Assembly (NCBI GenBank): GCA_014058105.1
Contig: JACGCM010001659.1
Location: forward strand, 992,001-1,056,000
From: Kingdonia uniflora
Lineage: Eukaryota > Streptophyta > Magnoliopsida > Ranunculales > Circaeasteraceae
Direction: 5' to 3'
Length of the DNA: 64,000 bases
Positions 46,571-57,612 of this stretch are shown here, piece after piece; position 1 is the first letter of the stretch; each line of letters opens with the position of its first letter. The position numbers and the translations under genes were made by a program. The notes under the pieces are model-generated. The model saw only the letters and a program-made list of their open reading frames with translations, did not search any database and was not told the DNA's origin.

Positions 46571-49544
46571 CCCTCCCGCACTTAAAATAATCTCGACGTC
46601 CTCGTCGAGGACCGTCGCCAACACGGCTCTGCAAGGATTCAATCTTCTGCATCTTCATGAAACCAACAACTCTCCCGCACTTAGTTTAGAGTACTATATC
46701 TTCTTCTGTACTAGCGGATACTGAGCCCAACTGCTAGTCTCGATGCTGACAACTGTGTCTTCAGAACTGAACCTTAACTTCGCCCATTCCAACTGAAGTG
46801 CGTAGTGACCGAACCTTCATACGACTGGAGTCTTCCTTCTCCTCTGGGTATTGTCTCTTGGTCTCAAACCTTCTGAAAAAATGTATGGGCGGCGCACTCT
46901 AGCATCGCGCCCTCTTAAATGCGCTGCATCCTGCTGCAAAGCGCCTTCTCCCCTGACACTGTGGAATGTCGCTCTTCTCGACAAACCAAGGGCGTCTCCT
47001 CCGGACAGCCCGACGAGGATATCTCCATTCCCGTCCAAAAGTGCGCTCACTTCCAAGTCGCACAATGCCTTCGCTGCTCGAGAGTTCAATCTTCTGTGAA
47101 TCTCGGCTTCAAACTTCACTCTTCATCTGCGAGTGGCAAGGAGCAAGTCTTCTAAAACAAAGGGGTAACTCACCCCAACTGCACGGAACATCTGCCGCAC
47201 ACTGAATTGCCTGACTGCCCTTCAATCAACTCTGCGAAGGTCTTCCAACCATGTCCGCCCTTCTTACGGACCATCGGGGGTACAACATCAAGATGCGGCA
47301 CTCTAGCCTTACCAATATAGAACTGAACTGGTACTCATTGTTCACTTGGGCGAGGGAGGGTAGCTCCTAGAAGGTAGCATACTCTCAACGAGGCGCGGGT
47401 ACTCTGTTCCCTACCGCCAACAAAACCATCGAGGCAGCCTATCTAGGCGCGGGTACTCTGTTCCCTACCGCCAGCTAACCATCGAGGTCCGCCATAAAGG
47501 CGTCCTGTGTGAACTTCTAAAACCCATGAGACATCTATCAGTACAGCCGCGTTTCTGCTCTACCACTTCGTAGTAGGCCGTCATCTAACCCATGTAACGC
47601 TAGATGGCATCTGCACCTAACTTGGCTGCAGGAAGGGTGATCGCCACTCCGGCGTCCCCAAAGGTCTCTCCACTCCGGAGGACTCCAATTTGCCTCACTC
47701 TCCAAGGAGGACTTCCCAATGCCTCTTCTCTGACGAGGACTTCTCAATGCCTCTTCTCTGACGAGGACTTCTCAATGCCTCTTCTCTGACGAGGACTTCT
47801 CAATGCCTCTTCTCTAACGAGGACTTAACATTGGCATCTGTACTTGCCAAACTCTGGTGGCAATGACCCATGCTGGAACCTGCGTACATCTGCGTCACAA
47901 CTTACAGCTCTTCCCACACTCGATAAGCTCGACGTCCGCGTCGAGAACAAAGCTGTGACATATAACTGACGGACTACTGAAGCGTTTCTCCATCTCTACA
48001 TCCCTACTCCAACCTGAGTACTTGGGGAACTTGGGAACAAGATACTGTCACTGTACCTATCGCCCTGAGCTCGTTGGCTTGCCATGTCCAACTGCTATCA
48101 AACTCGAGGAGACCAACCTTCATACTGTCGCAATCATCTTTGAACTGAAGCGTAGCCATTCTCTGTCTCTTGAACTAGCTTCAACAAACGCAGCCAACTC
48201 TAACCGGTCACTGAGATGTGGTCTTCTAAAGACACTCCATCGATACAAACAAAGAACAAGGCGCGGGCACTCTATCCCTACCGCCAACCACCAAGTGATA
48301 AGGAATTGGGAAACTAACATCCAATTCCGCTCAGGATCTTTCATCCTAGAGCAATCTTCCATCTGAGATCATGTCTGAGGTAACCCGCACAACTGACTGA
48401 AGCTCAACTCTGTTCTGCGACAACCACGTAACTTACTAACCTTCGGAAACGTGAGTCTTCCATCTGAGAGCTTAAAATGACCCAGAACCATCATGTGGAA
48501 CAACATGGATCAACTCGGCTAGAGTACCCGAACGCCGACAAACCTGAAACTCACCTCGGAGCCAGAGAACAAACATCACTCGGCAACTTGCCTTCTTGGA
48601 GTGATCAAAGCAGGGTCCCAAGTAACTGGGGACCAACTGCGGACAAGCGACAACCCATCTGGGAGGTCGCAGTTCATGTCGCGTCATAACGAATCACTCT
48701 GCCCTCGACGTCTACCTGACGACATCACTGTGTACAAACTCGGGGCCCAAACCATGTCTTCATCTCTTACTTCATGCCGCTTCATCTTCGGCGCATGACA
48801 TTCACCTCTGGAACGTCTCAATGTCCAACTCAGGACAATCACAACGAGTATCTCTCAGGATTCTTCAATCTTTAGTAGACACTAAGGAATTCCAACAAAA
48901 CCAAGCATCGCGGCTTCCACACGAAAGTACTCGGCAACGGACACTGACCATATCGATCTCTGCTGAGGGACATCGTCCTTGATCACACCTGTTACTAAAC
49001 TTCGCAGCGCGGATACGGACCGAATGCAATAACAACCTGCTAGATCGCTCTATTACTATTCTTCATAGAGCATCTGCGACACTGATCAGCCTTCTAGAGA
49101 CAACCAACGATATAGATCATCGCGTCCAACTCAAATCTCAATCCTCCTCTTAGCGTCACTGTCCAAAGCACATTTAACTTGAGCAATCTCGCGCTCGGAT
49201 ATGGAGCCTTTCTCTTGCGTCCAATATCGACTGACATGTAGGCAACACACTCTACAAGCGTTCACAACGGTGCTAGGAACATCTCTAGGGAGCAACTACG
49301 GCTCTGGAGAGAACAACAGCCAAATGGGTAACCCATACTACCAACTCGGGAATCATTACTCCGTTTACTCCGACGGACGTAGGCACAACCCATCTACGCT
49401 CTGACAAGCAAACTCCCAGCAAGCCTTGCTCGGATAAGCCTAGACCCAACTCTGTCTAGCTCTGGTAGACGTAGGCACAATCCATCCACGTTCTACCAAC
49501 TCAAGAGCTAAGCTTCAACAAGCTATTCTCGCTCTGATACCAAC
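46571..49544 (-). other. non-coding interior of the young LARD, with minisatellites
   Basis: About 3 kb. The longest minus-strand frame is 100 codons (46817-47119) and resembles no retroelement protein. A 28-bp tandem repeat occupies 47707-47830. A phrase GGCGCGGGTACTCTGTTCCC followed by TACCGCC occurs twice at about 47391-47475 and again, altered, near 48260. CTCGACGTCC(T/G)CGTCGAG phrases occur near 46591 and 47928. The origin of this sequence is unknown. Confidence 0.7.
47707..47830. repeat. 28-bp minisatellite
   Basis: Units starting GAGGACTT at 47707, 47735, 47763, 47791 and 47819 (the last partial). The three middle units are nearly identical, each reading GAGGACTTCTCAATGCCTCT then TCTCTGAC. 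Confidence 0.92.
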
Positions 49545-50354
49545 TGTCACGGCCCTAGCCGGGACCGACTCTACAGTGCCCGGAGTGCAGCGGAATACGG
49601 GACCGTGCGGCGTACACGGACGCGAGGTCGGCGTGTACCAGCCATCTTCACAGGCGCGGCGCGCCAGTGGCATACAACCCACGGATGCTAGAGCGACATC
49701 CGGATTATCCTGGATACTCGTGAGGGGTCATCGAATATGTATTCGGTATAGGCAACAACGCTGAAGGTTCCCTCAATAATCCCTACAGCGTAATCTCTCA
49801 CGACGCGCGCGAGATACGGAAGCACACCTGTCCTGTAGCGGATCAGGGTAGCTCAATATGCCGGTTTCCATCTTAGGGACTCATATCTCAAGGGGCGACG
49901 AGCCTGGACTAATTATACTGTCCATCTGAAAGGGGCGGTGCGTCTCGGATAGCCCGCGGGGCATAGCGGCGCCATATGAAGCCCTCTAATGAAAACCGGC
50001 CCGCATTGCGAGGCAATGTCCCCTAGCCTACCCTAGGCCTAGGAGAACTCATAACTATCCCTTGTAGATAGTCCATGAGCCGGGGTCCTTGATGACCAAG
50101 CATTAAAGCTCTTTTAGTCATGGGGAGGATCGGACCAAGGTTCCTCCTTAATATAGCTACTAAGTAAATAGTTAACTTCCAAAAGGAAACGTTAAAACAT
50201 GAGACGAAGCGTACTGGACCTTTTCGCCCCCTTAACTGAATCCGATTGCGACGAAACTTGGCGTGCTGCTATATTAGGATATAGAGAACAAATACATTCG
50301 GACAGAACTCAAAACGCTCGGGTAAATTTGGCCGGCGTTCGGTAGGTCGTCACA
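49545..50354 (-). repeat. 5' LTR of the young LARD
   Basis: 810 bp, the partner of 45761-46570 with the same ends. The primer site complementary to initiator tRNA-Met (TTGGTATCAGAGCGAG on the minus strand) begins at 49544 directly next to it. Confidence 0.95.
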
Positions 50355-50900
50355 ATAGTAGTCCAAGAAAAGAATGGAAAGGTACGAGTGTGTATAGACT
50401 TTACAGATCTGAACAGAGGATTCCCCAAGGATAGCTTCCCAATACCAAAAATCAATCAGCTGGTTGATAGTACGGCAGGGGATGAATAAATATTATTCAT
50501 GGATGGCTACTCATAATACAATAAAATACCGTTACATGAGGATGACCAGGAGAAAACTACTTTCACTGTCGAGCATGGTCTGTTCTGCTACATAGTGATG
50601 CCATTTGGACTCAAAACACATAACCAACTTGCCAACGTCTGATTACAAGCATGTTCCAAGATAAGATTGGAGAGACCGTGGAGGTCTACATCGACGACAT
50701 GATAGTAAAGAGTATGCATGTGAGTAATCACTTGGTTGACCTGAGCTCACCTTACTCTAGCTATGAGAATACTGAATGAATCTCAACCTTGAGAAATGCA
50801 AGTTTGCGTTCATTTTTAGGACATTTCTTGGTCACTAGGTTACTCAACAAGGGATAGAGGCAGATCTAACACAAATATGAGTCCTGCTTGACATGTCATC
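50355..50900 (+). pseudogene. RT C-terminal part of the Tat element
   Basis: It continues the RT with VCIDFTDLNRGFPKDSFP, the block MDGYS-YNK (stop within), EKTTFTVEHGLFCY and MPFGLK. The catalytic motif YIDDMIVKS (near 50682-50710) has both aspartates. Several stops and a frame change near 50740 disable it. Confidence 0.85.
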
Positions 50901-51500
50901 ACCCAGATCCCTACAAGAGGTCCAATGCCTAGTAGGGCGGGTTGCAGTTCTTAATAGATTTATTTCAAAGTCCTCAGATAGGTATCGCCCAGTCTTCAAA
51001 TGCCTTAAGATGAATGCAAATTTTGATTGGAACATGGAGTGCAAAGAGGCATTCCAAAATTTGTGCAAGTACCTTAGCGTGCAACCGATCTTAAGCACCC
51101 CAGTGGAGCATGAGGTGTTGAGCCTATATTTAGTTGGAACAACAAACTCGGTCAGCTCCGTCTGAGTGAGGGTGAAGGATCGAGTAGAGAAGCCAGCCTA
51201 TTTAATAGAAAAAAACTATTCTTGATGCGGAGACCAGGTACACAATAACGGAAAAACTATGTATAGCTCTAGTATATTCTTCTCAAAAACTCAGACCGCA
51301 TTTTCAAGTTCATACGATACAAGTTATTACTAACTTCCCTTTGAGAGAAATCTTTAACAAAAAAGATAAAGCACGGAGAATAGTTAAAAGGGCTATCACT
51401 ATGGGCGAGTACGACATCATATTCGAGCCTAAACTCACAGAGAAGGGTTATGCAGTGGCGAACTTTATAGTTGATTTCCCCATTAGAGGTCCAGCATGAG
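50901..51500 (+). pseudogene. connection and RNase H domain of the Tat element, broken
   Basis: The open frame 50893-51165 has FKCLKMNANFDWNMECKEAF and LYLVGTTNSVSS, the region of the first RNase H. The expected catalytic aspartate (usually Y-L-A-x-S in Tat) is already atypical in this lineage. Further blocks to about 51480 are recognisable but out of frame. Confidence 0.65.
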
Positions 51501-51559
51501 CGATAGAAGAAGAGGTTTTACCATCCGCTCCACCTAGTACTAGTCTTCTCAAGTCGGTA

Positions 51560-51894
51560 TCTAGGGATGAAGCTTGTTTACTAACGATTCGATAAACTCA
51601 GAAGGGTCCAGAATTGGGGTTGTGCTCGTCGCGCCGAATGACAATCGACTAGAGAAGGAGGTTAATTAATTGAACTTTCATGCCTCTAACAATGAAGCAG
51701 AGTATGAGGCAGTTCTATGCGGACTACGTATGGCCCTTGATATCGGGGTCCTGGAGATATCCGTATTCACAAATTCTCATTTAGTGGTAAACCAATACAA
51801 CAGAGAGTTCAGGAAGTTTAGCGCGAACAACAAAATGTCAGAGTACACGGCACTACTAAAGACTACCATGGCAAAATTTAAAAAAATTAATTAA
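51560..51894 (+). pseudogene. second, archaeal-type RNase H (aRNH)
   Basis: From 51670 the frame reads ASNNEAEYEAVLCGLRMALD, then FTNSHLVVNQYNREF. This is the E-containing helix and the following strand of archaeal-type RNase H; in most relatives the strand motif reads F-S-D-S-Q, so the aspartate appears to be Asn here. A duplicated RNase H of this kind is the hallmark of Tat-lineage elements. The N-terminal strand with the first Asp is broken by stops near 51590. Confidence 0.8.
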
Positions 51895-52059
51895 TATCTC
51901 ACCTGTATAGATCAGAGAATCATCACTCCGATGCCCTAACATACCTAGCATGCATTATAGGAGGGGGTACGGCCAAGACAATAGAAGTGGATATCCTCCA
52001 TCAATCGAGCTTACAATCAAGTAAAGAAGAAGTTATGCTAGCAGAAGCAGATCCAAATG

Positions 52060-53273
52060 ATTAATGAACTCCTTATTGGCTTTATCTCAACACGAACATT
52101 TTCCTTAAAGACAAGAATGAAGCAGTTCGATTGGTTAATAGAGCTCGACGGTTTACTATTCAGAAAAGGGGACTACTTATGTCATCTCTGGATGCCCCTT
52201 TGCTTACCTACATCTCCATAATAGAAGATGCCGAGGTGCTTAAGGAAATGCATGAAGGCGATTGTGGAGCACACAAGGCTGGCCGATCGATGTCTAACCG
52301 CGCCAAAATGAAAGGGGTGTACTGGCCTACAATGAGGCAAGATACAACTGATTATGCAAAAAAGTGTCACAAGTTCCAGATTCATGCTCATATTATCCAT
52401 GCTCCGGTAGTCGACCTTAATACAATATCTAGCCCGAGACCATTCGCTCGATGGGGTATTGACATCGTAGAGCCTATACCAATGGCTCCCGGAAAAAAGA
52501 GGTTTCTATTGATAGCCACTAATTATTTCACTAAGTGGGTTAAAGCCGTAGCATTGGTAAGAATATGGAAAGAAAAAGTAATTTCATTTCTTTGGCAACA
52601 TATATATATTCACAAGCGTTTGGGGTGTCACACATAATTATGTCCAACAATGGTACACAGTTCGTAGGAAGGAAGGTTGGAGAGTTCCTCACACCTTGCA
52701 AAGTAAAGTTACTCACATCGACACCAAGATACCCTCAAGGAAATGGGCAAGCAGAGGGAGGCGACCAACAAGATAATCTTGAACGGCATCAAAAAGCACT
52801 TTGGTAAAGCTAAGGGGTGTTGGGGTGAAGAACTTCCTGCAGTACTATGGGCATAGAGAACGACTCCTAGAAAAGGTACGTGTGTTAGCCCATTTATGCT
52901 TACTTATGGATTAGAGGCAGTGTTGCCTACGGAGTCCTTGGTTCCCACCACCATATCCAACTCTGTAGACACCGCTGAAAATGAAAGACTCCTACTTAAA
53001 AATTTGGATCACTTGGACGACACCCGAGATGAGGCAATAGTAAATCTTGGGCATTACCAAAACACGTTAAGAAGAAACTACAATAGGCGGGTTAAAGCAA
53101 GAACTCTTCAGAGAGGCGATTACGTTATTAAAAAGGTCTTCCCCGGCTCTAAAACTATAAACATGGGAAATTTTGTTCATAATTGGGAAGGACCCTATAT
53201 TATCGACAGCTTAGAAGAAATGGGAGTATATTTGTTGAGAGACTGTAATGGCAGATTGTTGCCTTCTCCATGA
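52060..53273 (+). pseudogene. integrase of the Tat element, catalytic residue lost
   Basis: Zinc-binding N-terminus (EMHEGDCGAHKAGRSM) and core start (ARWGIDIVEPIP, first Asp present) lie in 52131-52637. The frame changes near 52620. The second catalytic block, normally ISDNGTQF, reads MSNNGTQF here, so Asp is replaced by Asn. The C-terminal part 52896-53273 carries the RNYNRRVKART and WEGPYIIDSLEEMGVYLL blocks. There is no chromodomain. Confidence 0.85.
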
Positions 53274-53339
53274 AACATGCTAAATTTGAGGAAATGTTAT
53301 TAATAAATTTATTTTTTTCCTCCATTGCTCTGTCTATTA

Positions 53340-54050
53340 ATGCTAGTCATAAGTAATTTGGGCGAATAGGTCACCCATAACCTACTTGTACCATAAATCT
53401 TGCTCACCATAGTCAGGGTGGTTGAATCCCAAACCTGGTAAATTTTTATAATTTAAAGTTATTTGGGGGCGAACAGGTCACCCATGACCTACTTGCACCA
53501 TAATTTATGTTCACCACAATCGGGGTGATTGAATCCCAAACTGGTAAATTTTTATAATTTAAAGTTATCTGGAGGCGAACAGGTCACCCATGACCTACTT
53601 GCACCATAATTCCTGCTCACTACAGTCGGGGTGGTCAAATCCCAGACCTGTTAAAATTTTACAATTTAAAGTTTTCTGATGGTAAACAGGTCACCCATAA
53701 CCTAATTGCACCATAATTCATGTTCACCATAGTCGGGGTGGTTGAATCCCAGACCTAGTAAATTTTTATAATTTAAAGTTATCTGGGGGCGAACAGGTCA
53801 CCCATGACCTACTTACACCATAATTATTGCTCACCACAATTAGGGCAGTCGAATCCTAGACCTGGTAAAATTTTACAATTTAAAGTTATCTGGGAACGAA
53901 CAAGTCATCCATGACCTATTTGCACTATAATTCTTGCTCACCACAGTCGGGGTGGTCGAATCCCAGACCTGGTAAAATTTTATAAGTTCAAGTTCTTAGG
54001 TGACTTACTCGCATCACAACTTCAACTTACTACAATTAAGATGGGTTATT
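53340..54050 (+). repeat. 107-bp tandem repeat array in the Tat 3' UTR
   Basis: About six and a half units with period 106-107. The anchor GGTCACCCAT or a variant recurs at about 53371, 53478, 53584, 53691, 53798 and 53905. Each unit includes GGGTGGTTGAATCCCA and GGTAAATTTTTATAATTTAA. Such arrays downstream of pol are known from Tat/Ogre elements and can seed satellite DNA. Confidence 0.92.
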
Positions 54051-54299
54051 CCTCGACGTGTTAGTTTTTCATAAAACATGTTATCCAAGAATGGATAGAA
54101 TAAATATATTTACCCGCACTAACCAAATAAACGCATTAACATATAGGACTCGAGAGCCTATTCATAGCTTAAACAATTTTTCTACAGAATAGTAGCATAA
54201 CAAACGAAACAAAAAAGAAGAAGAAATAGATAGATCCACAATCACCAAAACGAAATTGAAAGCTATAGGGAGGATTAGGAAACTCTCATTTTGTGACTA

Positions 54300-55112
54300 A
54301 CCACACCCTCCCCTCTACCTACTCTGTCTAAAAAGTAACCTCGGACTCCTCAGTATCCTCGATAACCATCAGCTCTATAGGGCATGGTTACCTTTTGGTG
54401 TCATGCCTATACTCAGCAAGCACATTCACATCCTCAAACGCGGGCCTTTTTATCTTTTTTATGTATAGAACGTCTTCCCATTTAGTATCCCCCGCATTGA
54501 TAGCCTCTTGGGGTTCTCATTGCCTCTTCTTGTGCCTTGAACTTGAGAGCAGCAAACTTCCCCTTAAGCTCACTAATCTCCTGTATAACCACCTTTACCG
54601 CATCTTCCATCTTTCTCTTCATAGATTGTTGTGATTGCTCAAACTCGACGGACTTGTTCTGAATTTGTAGTGTAACAGCTTCTTCAACCTTGTCTTTAAA
54701 AACATTCTAGATCTCCTTATTTTTCCTTTCCTTTGCATTTTAGAGTCTTGTCAAAACCTCAATGACGCAAGGAGTCTGTACAAGAGAAAAAAATTCTAAG
54801 TATTGAAAGAGAAAGCTAGTAAGAAATAGGTTCAAAGCAAAGAGTATTTTCATATAAGGCAGTAAGGATTTGCTCGTCCAAATAAGCCTGAGAGTGCACT
54901 TGAGACTCTATAAGTCTTTTAGCATCATTTAGAACTGGGAGTACAATGCATGTAGTTTCAGGGTACTTAAAAAATAGGTTCCCCATGATAGACTCTCCTA
55001 CCTTAAAACTAGCAATATTCACCTTACTATTACTAGCCACCTTTTCTTTCTTGGTAGGATAAGGCTGGACAAAACTTTTTACCGTTGGTACAACGGAACC
55101 ACAGTCAGGCAA
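54300..55112 (-). pseudogene. antisense ORF of the Tat element
   Basis: On the minus strand, 98 codons are open from ATG 55112 to 54816 (with KVGESIMGNLFFKYPETT and SQAYLDEQILTALYENTL). From 54775 on, a second stretch reads as a long charged helix, probably a coiled coil (KSVEFEQSQQSMKRKMEDAV, ISELKGKFAALKFKAQEEAM), with a few stops. Between them is a pyrimidine tract ending TTTTCTCTTGTACAG, which looks like a splice acceptor, though no clear donor is seen. Extra antisense ORFs upstream of the 3' LTR are known in Tat elements. The product is not recognised. Confidence 0.5.
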
Positions 55113-55121
55113 GGCTTCATG

Positions 55122-55711
55122 GGCTTGGCTTGTCTTTCAGGCCCAACTTTGTTGGCTTATCTTTCGGGCTAGTCAGCAATCAAGAACCACACCAAACTAC
55201 TATGAATCATTTATGGTTTAATTCTTTTTAAAAAAAATCTTTAAAATAGCCACGGGCTTGGTATATGCCAAATATTTTGCCACAAGTCAAAACTGTTGTA
55301 ATTGAAATATTTTTCCATGGATTAAAGATGTTGGAAAAGAAATGCCATGCCTTTTTTACCAAGGACAAAATCCGTGGTAATTTTCTATTTACCAAGGAAA
55401 AAGTCCGTAGTAATTATGTTAAATTGGTGCAGTGGTTATTATATCTTTTAGTCATTGGTTTGCAGAAAAATGACTTGCGTTTGCTAGAATGAGATTGTCG
55501 GAGGAAAACTGTGGCGACCTGATGAAAGCTGCTCAAAAAAGATGGAAAATGTGAAAGCTTTTGAGATATCGATGGAAACTGTTCCCTTTATTATAGTAAC
55601 ACACCCAAATTATATTGGTCTCATCATAGTGTGTACACTCGTATTCACTCGATTATTCAAAGTACCATTTGAGAATAGTGGAGAAGGATAAAGTAAGGAG
55701 CTTAAAACTCT
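55122..55711. repeat. segment duplicated at 57300-57887 (CACTA-like MITE end plus flank)
   Basis: It aligns along about 590 bp with 57300-57887. It includes the 3' half of a CACTA-like MITE (right tip GGTGCAGTG at about 55436) and about 270 bp beyond it (GAAAGCTGCTCAAAAAAGATGG). The MITE's left half is missing; the copy starts at the broken end of the Tat element. Confidence 0.75.
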
Positions 55712-56097
55712 TAATGAGGACTATATCTCATATTTTGAATGAAGTGCCTAGCTACATATTCACTCTTGATAGACTCACAGGATGATTGTGGAAGTGGGGC
55801 CGCTTCTAATAAGAATTGGGGCTAAATTCTCTAGAGCTTTCACCTATACTAGGATCAAGCACAGGGTTGTAATGTAATGGCTATTTTGGAGGTTGCACCA
55901 AGTAGGATTGTGTGTAGTTTTCCTTCACTGCATAAAACTGGATAATGAGTTCAAGAGTCATATCACTTATTATTCATATGTTTTGGGGATTTTCCACTAT
56001 GTAAAGGTTCAAGTCTTCAGACACCTTTACTTATGTACAGTTCTATATATCTCACTTCAAAACTATTTTCGTTCGTTGAATTTTATAAGTGGGGGAT

Positions 56098-57056
56098 TGT
56101 TGAATTTTTAATAATCTTGGTTAAAATTTGTTTTATAAAATTATTCTTGGTTATCCAAACTACTCATATTCTCTTTTTTATTTTAGTCTCACATTGGCGA
56201 GATAAAGGTATATGGAAAGAAATAAAACCCAAGGTACACTTGTAATTAGTATACAAGTAGTATAAGAGGGAGTGTATAGTGGTGAGTGTGTGAGAGGAGG
56301 TTTTAGACCATCTCATACATGGACATCCCTTGGGCGCCCTGGTATGCCAGGCCGGCTTGGGCACGGGCTCAAGTTCGGGCAATTGGCTCTTCTGGCTCTA
56401 GAGGCCCAGTGGGCTCTTAGGGCTTGGGCTAGGCCTTGTAATCTTTTTACTAAAAAGTCCAAGGACATTTTTGTAAATATAAAACTATAATTAACTTTAT
56501 AACTCCTGTAACGGATACAATATTTTTTGTAACTCCTGCCCATATTTATTTCGTAATAGTTATATTTATTTCATAACTTACAAAAACCGTTTTGCTCATA
56601 TTTATTACTAGCCGTTGTAAACTTTGCCTATAAAAGGGAATGAGCTTCCCACTGTTTTATTGATCGAAAAACATAACTTATCACTCTCTCTGGTTTTTCA
56701 ACTCTCCCATATTTTTACTTTCGTCTGAGATATTGGTGGTGCAACCAAAGTACAGCGTGATCAGTACCACCACGCTTATAGAGTTTTTTGCTCGTTGTAT
56801 CCTAGGGAATAACTGATCATTACATTATCGGTAACTCTCGGCAGATCGGGAAATTGTTCTTAAAGAGCGTATGATCCACACCTCTAGCTTTACACTCTTT
56901 TTGTTGCAGTTCCAGTTCCAGTTCATTTTCAGAACTTGCTACTATCCACATTCAGTTCCAGACTCAGTTCAGATTCAGGGATTCACTATTTGCACATTAT
57001 CAGGTGATACTAAGTCATTATTTTTAGTATATGTAATAATAGGCAGGGGCAGAACC
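56098..57056 (+). repeat. copia-type 3' LTR (end uncertain)
   Basis: The LTR start TGTTGAATTTTTAATAATC is preceded by the polypurine tract AAGTGGGGGAT (56087-56097), characteristic of Ty1/copia 3' LTRs. TATA box GCCTATAAAAGGG is near 56626-56638. A GC-rich patch (CTTGGGCGCCCTGG) lies near 56330-56350. The right end is not defined because the next element begins at 57057 and no second LTR is seen. The 3' internal remnant extends left to about 55750. Confidence 0.6.
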
Positions 57057-57612
57057 CACTACACAAAAATGTCATTTTTACCATGGACCAGTTTGAAAAT
57101 TGCCATGGATTTGGTCTGGGGCAACTATTGCCACAGGCTATGTCCATGCCAATTTCTTAGAATTTGCTGCAAAATTGATTTTGATGTTCAGTCCCACATC
57201 GCTCACATGGTCGAAGTTGAGTAAATCTAATCCCTTTATAAAGAGCTGCCCAAATTTATGCATTCTTAAAACCTGGGCTTATCTTTCAGGGGGTTTGTGA
57301 GCTTGGCTTGTCTTTCAGGCCCAACTTCATTAGCATGTCTTTCAGGCTAGTCAGCAATCATAAACTACACCAAACTACTATGAACCATTTTTGATTTAAT
57401 TTTTTAAATATTTTTTCGTACAAATAACCACGGACTTGGTCTATGCCGAATATTTTGCCACAAGTTAAAGCTGTTGTAGTTAAAATATTTTGTTATGGAC
57501 TAAAGATGTTGGAAAATAAATACCACGCCTTTTTTGCCATGGACAAAGTCCGTGGTAATTTTTTGTTTACTAAGGACAAAGTCCATGGTAATTATGTTAA
57601 ATTGGTGTAGTG
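57057..57612. mobile_element. CACTA-like MITE, complete copy
   Basis: The left tip is CACTACACAAAAATGTC; the right tip on the complement is CACTACACCAATTTAAC. Both are followed by TTACCATGGAC. Repeated CCATGG motifs near both ends resemble the subterminal repeats that CACTA transposases bind. The flanks ACC and ATT do not match, so the copy may have been rearranged. It has no ORF. Confidence 0.65.
57191..57242 (+). promoter_or_regulatory. snRNA-type promoter signature inside the CACTA-like MITE
   Basis: GTCCCACATCG (57191-57201) equals the plant snRNA upstream sequence element RTCCCACATCG. A TATA box TTTATAAA follows at 57235-57242, with 33 bases between. That is the spacing of Pol II-type plant snRNA promoters (Pol III types are about ten bases closer). 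The copy at 60915 has the same layout with one change (GTTCCACATCG, 61050-61060; TATA at 61094). Confidence 0.5.

Larger units (their letters stand above)
45761..50354 (-). mobile_element. young non-autonomous LTR element (LARD), chromovirus-derived
   Basis: Two 810-bp LTRs (45761-46570, 49545-50354) differ at one base by my reading, and perfect duplications ATAGT flank the unit (45756-45760, 50355-50359). On the minus strand a primer site TTGGTATCAGAGC lies next to the right LTR and a polypurine tract AAGTGCGGGAGGG next to the left LTR, fixing orientation as minus. The 2974-bp interior has no gag or pol. It is much richer in G+C than its surroundings. The last interior bases (minus strand, 46600-46571) still read like the final codons before the PPT in Tekay/Del chromoviruses, suggesting descent from one. 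Confidence 0.9.
38340..55112 (+). mobile_element. Tat-lineage Ty3 retrotransposon, interrupted and 3'-truncated
   Basis: Plus-strand element with 5' LTR (ending 38890), primer site, gag with the CX3HX4HX4C knuckle, protease, RT, RNase H, a second archaeal-type RNase H (diagnostic for Tat) and integrase. It then has 107-bp tandem repeats and an antisense ORF. Two later insertions split it: 39731-43589 in the leader/gag and 45761-50354 in RT. It ends abruptly at about 55112 against a CACTA-like fragment, and no 3' LTR is seen. Many stops show it is dead. Confidence 0.88.

Noticed and set aside
46817..49404. Several 60-110 codon frames in the LARD interior on both strands
   Set aside because: GC-rich DNA gives many chance frames; none shows gag, pol or host-protein motifs, and opposite-strand frames overlap each other.
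53340..54050. CRISPR-like array
   Set aside because: Units are contiguous 107-bp tandem repeats without unique spacers, in a plant retroelement 3' UTR.
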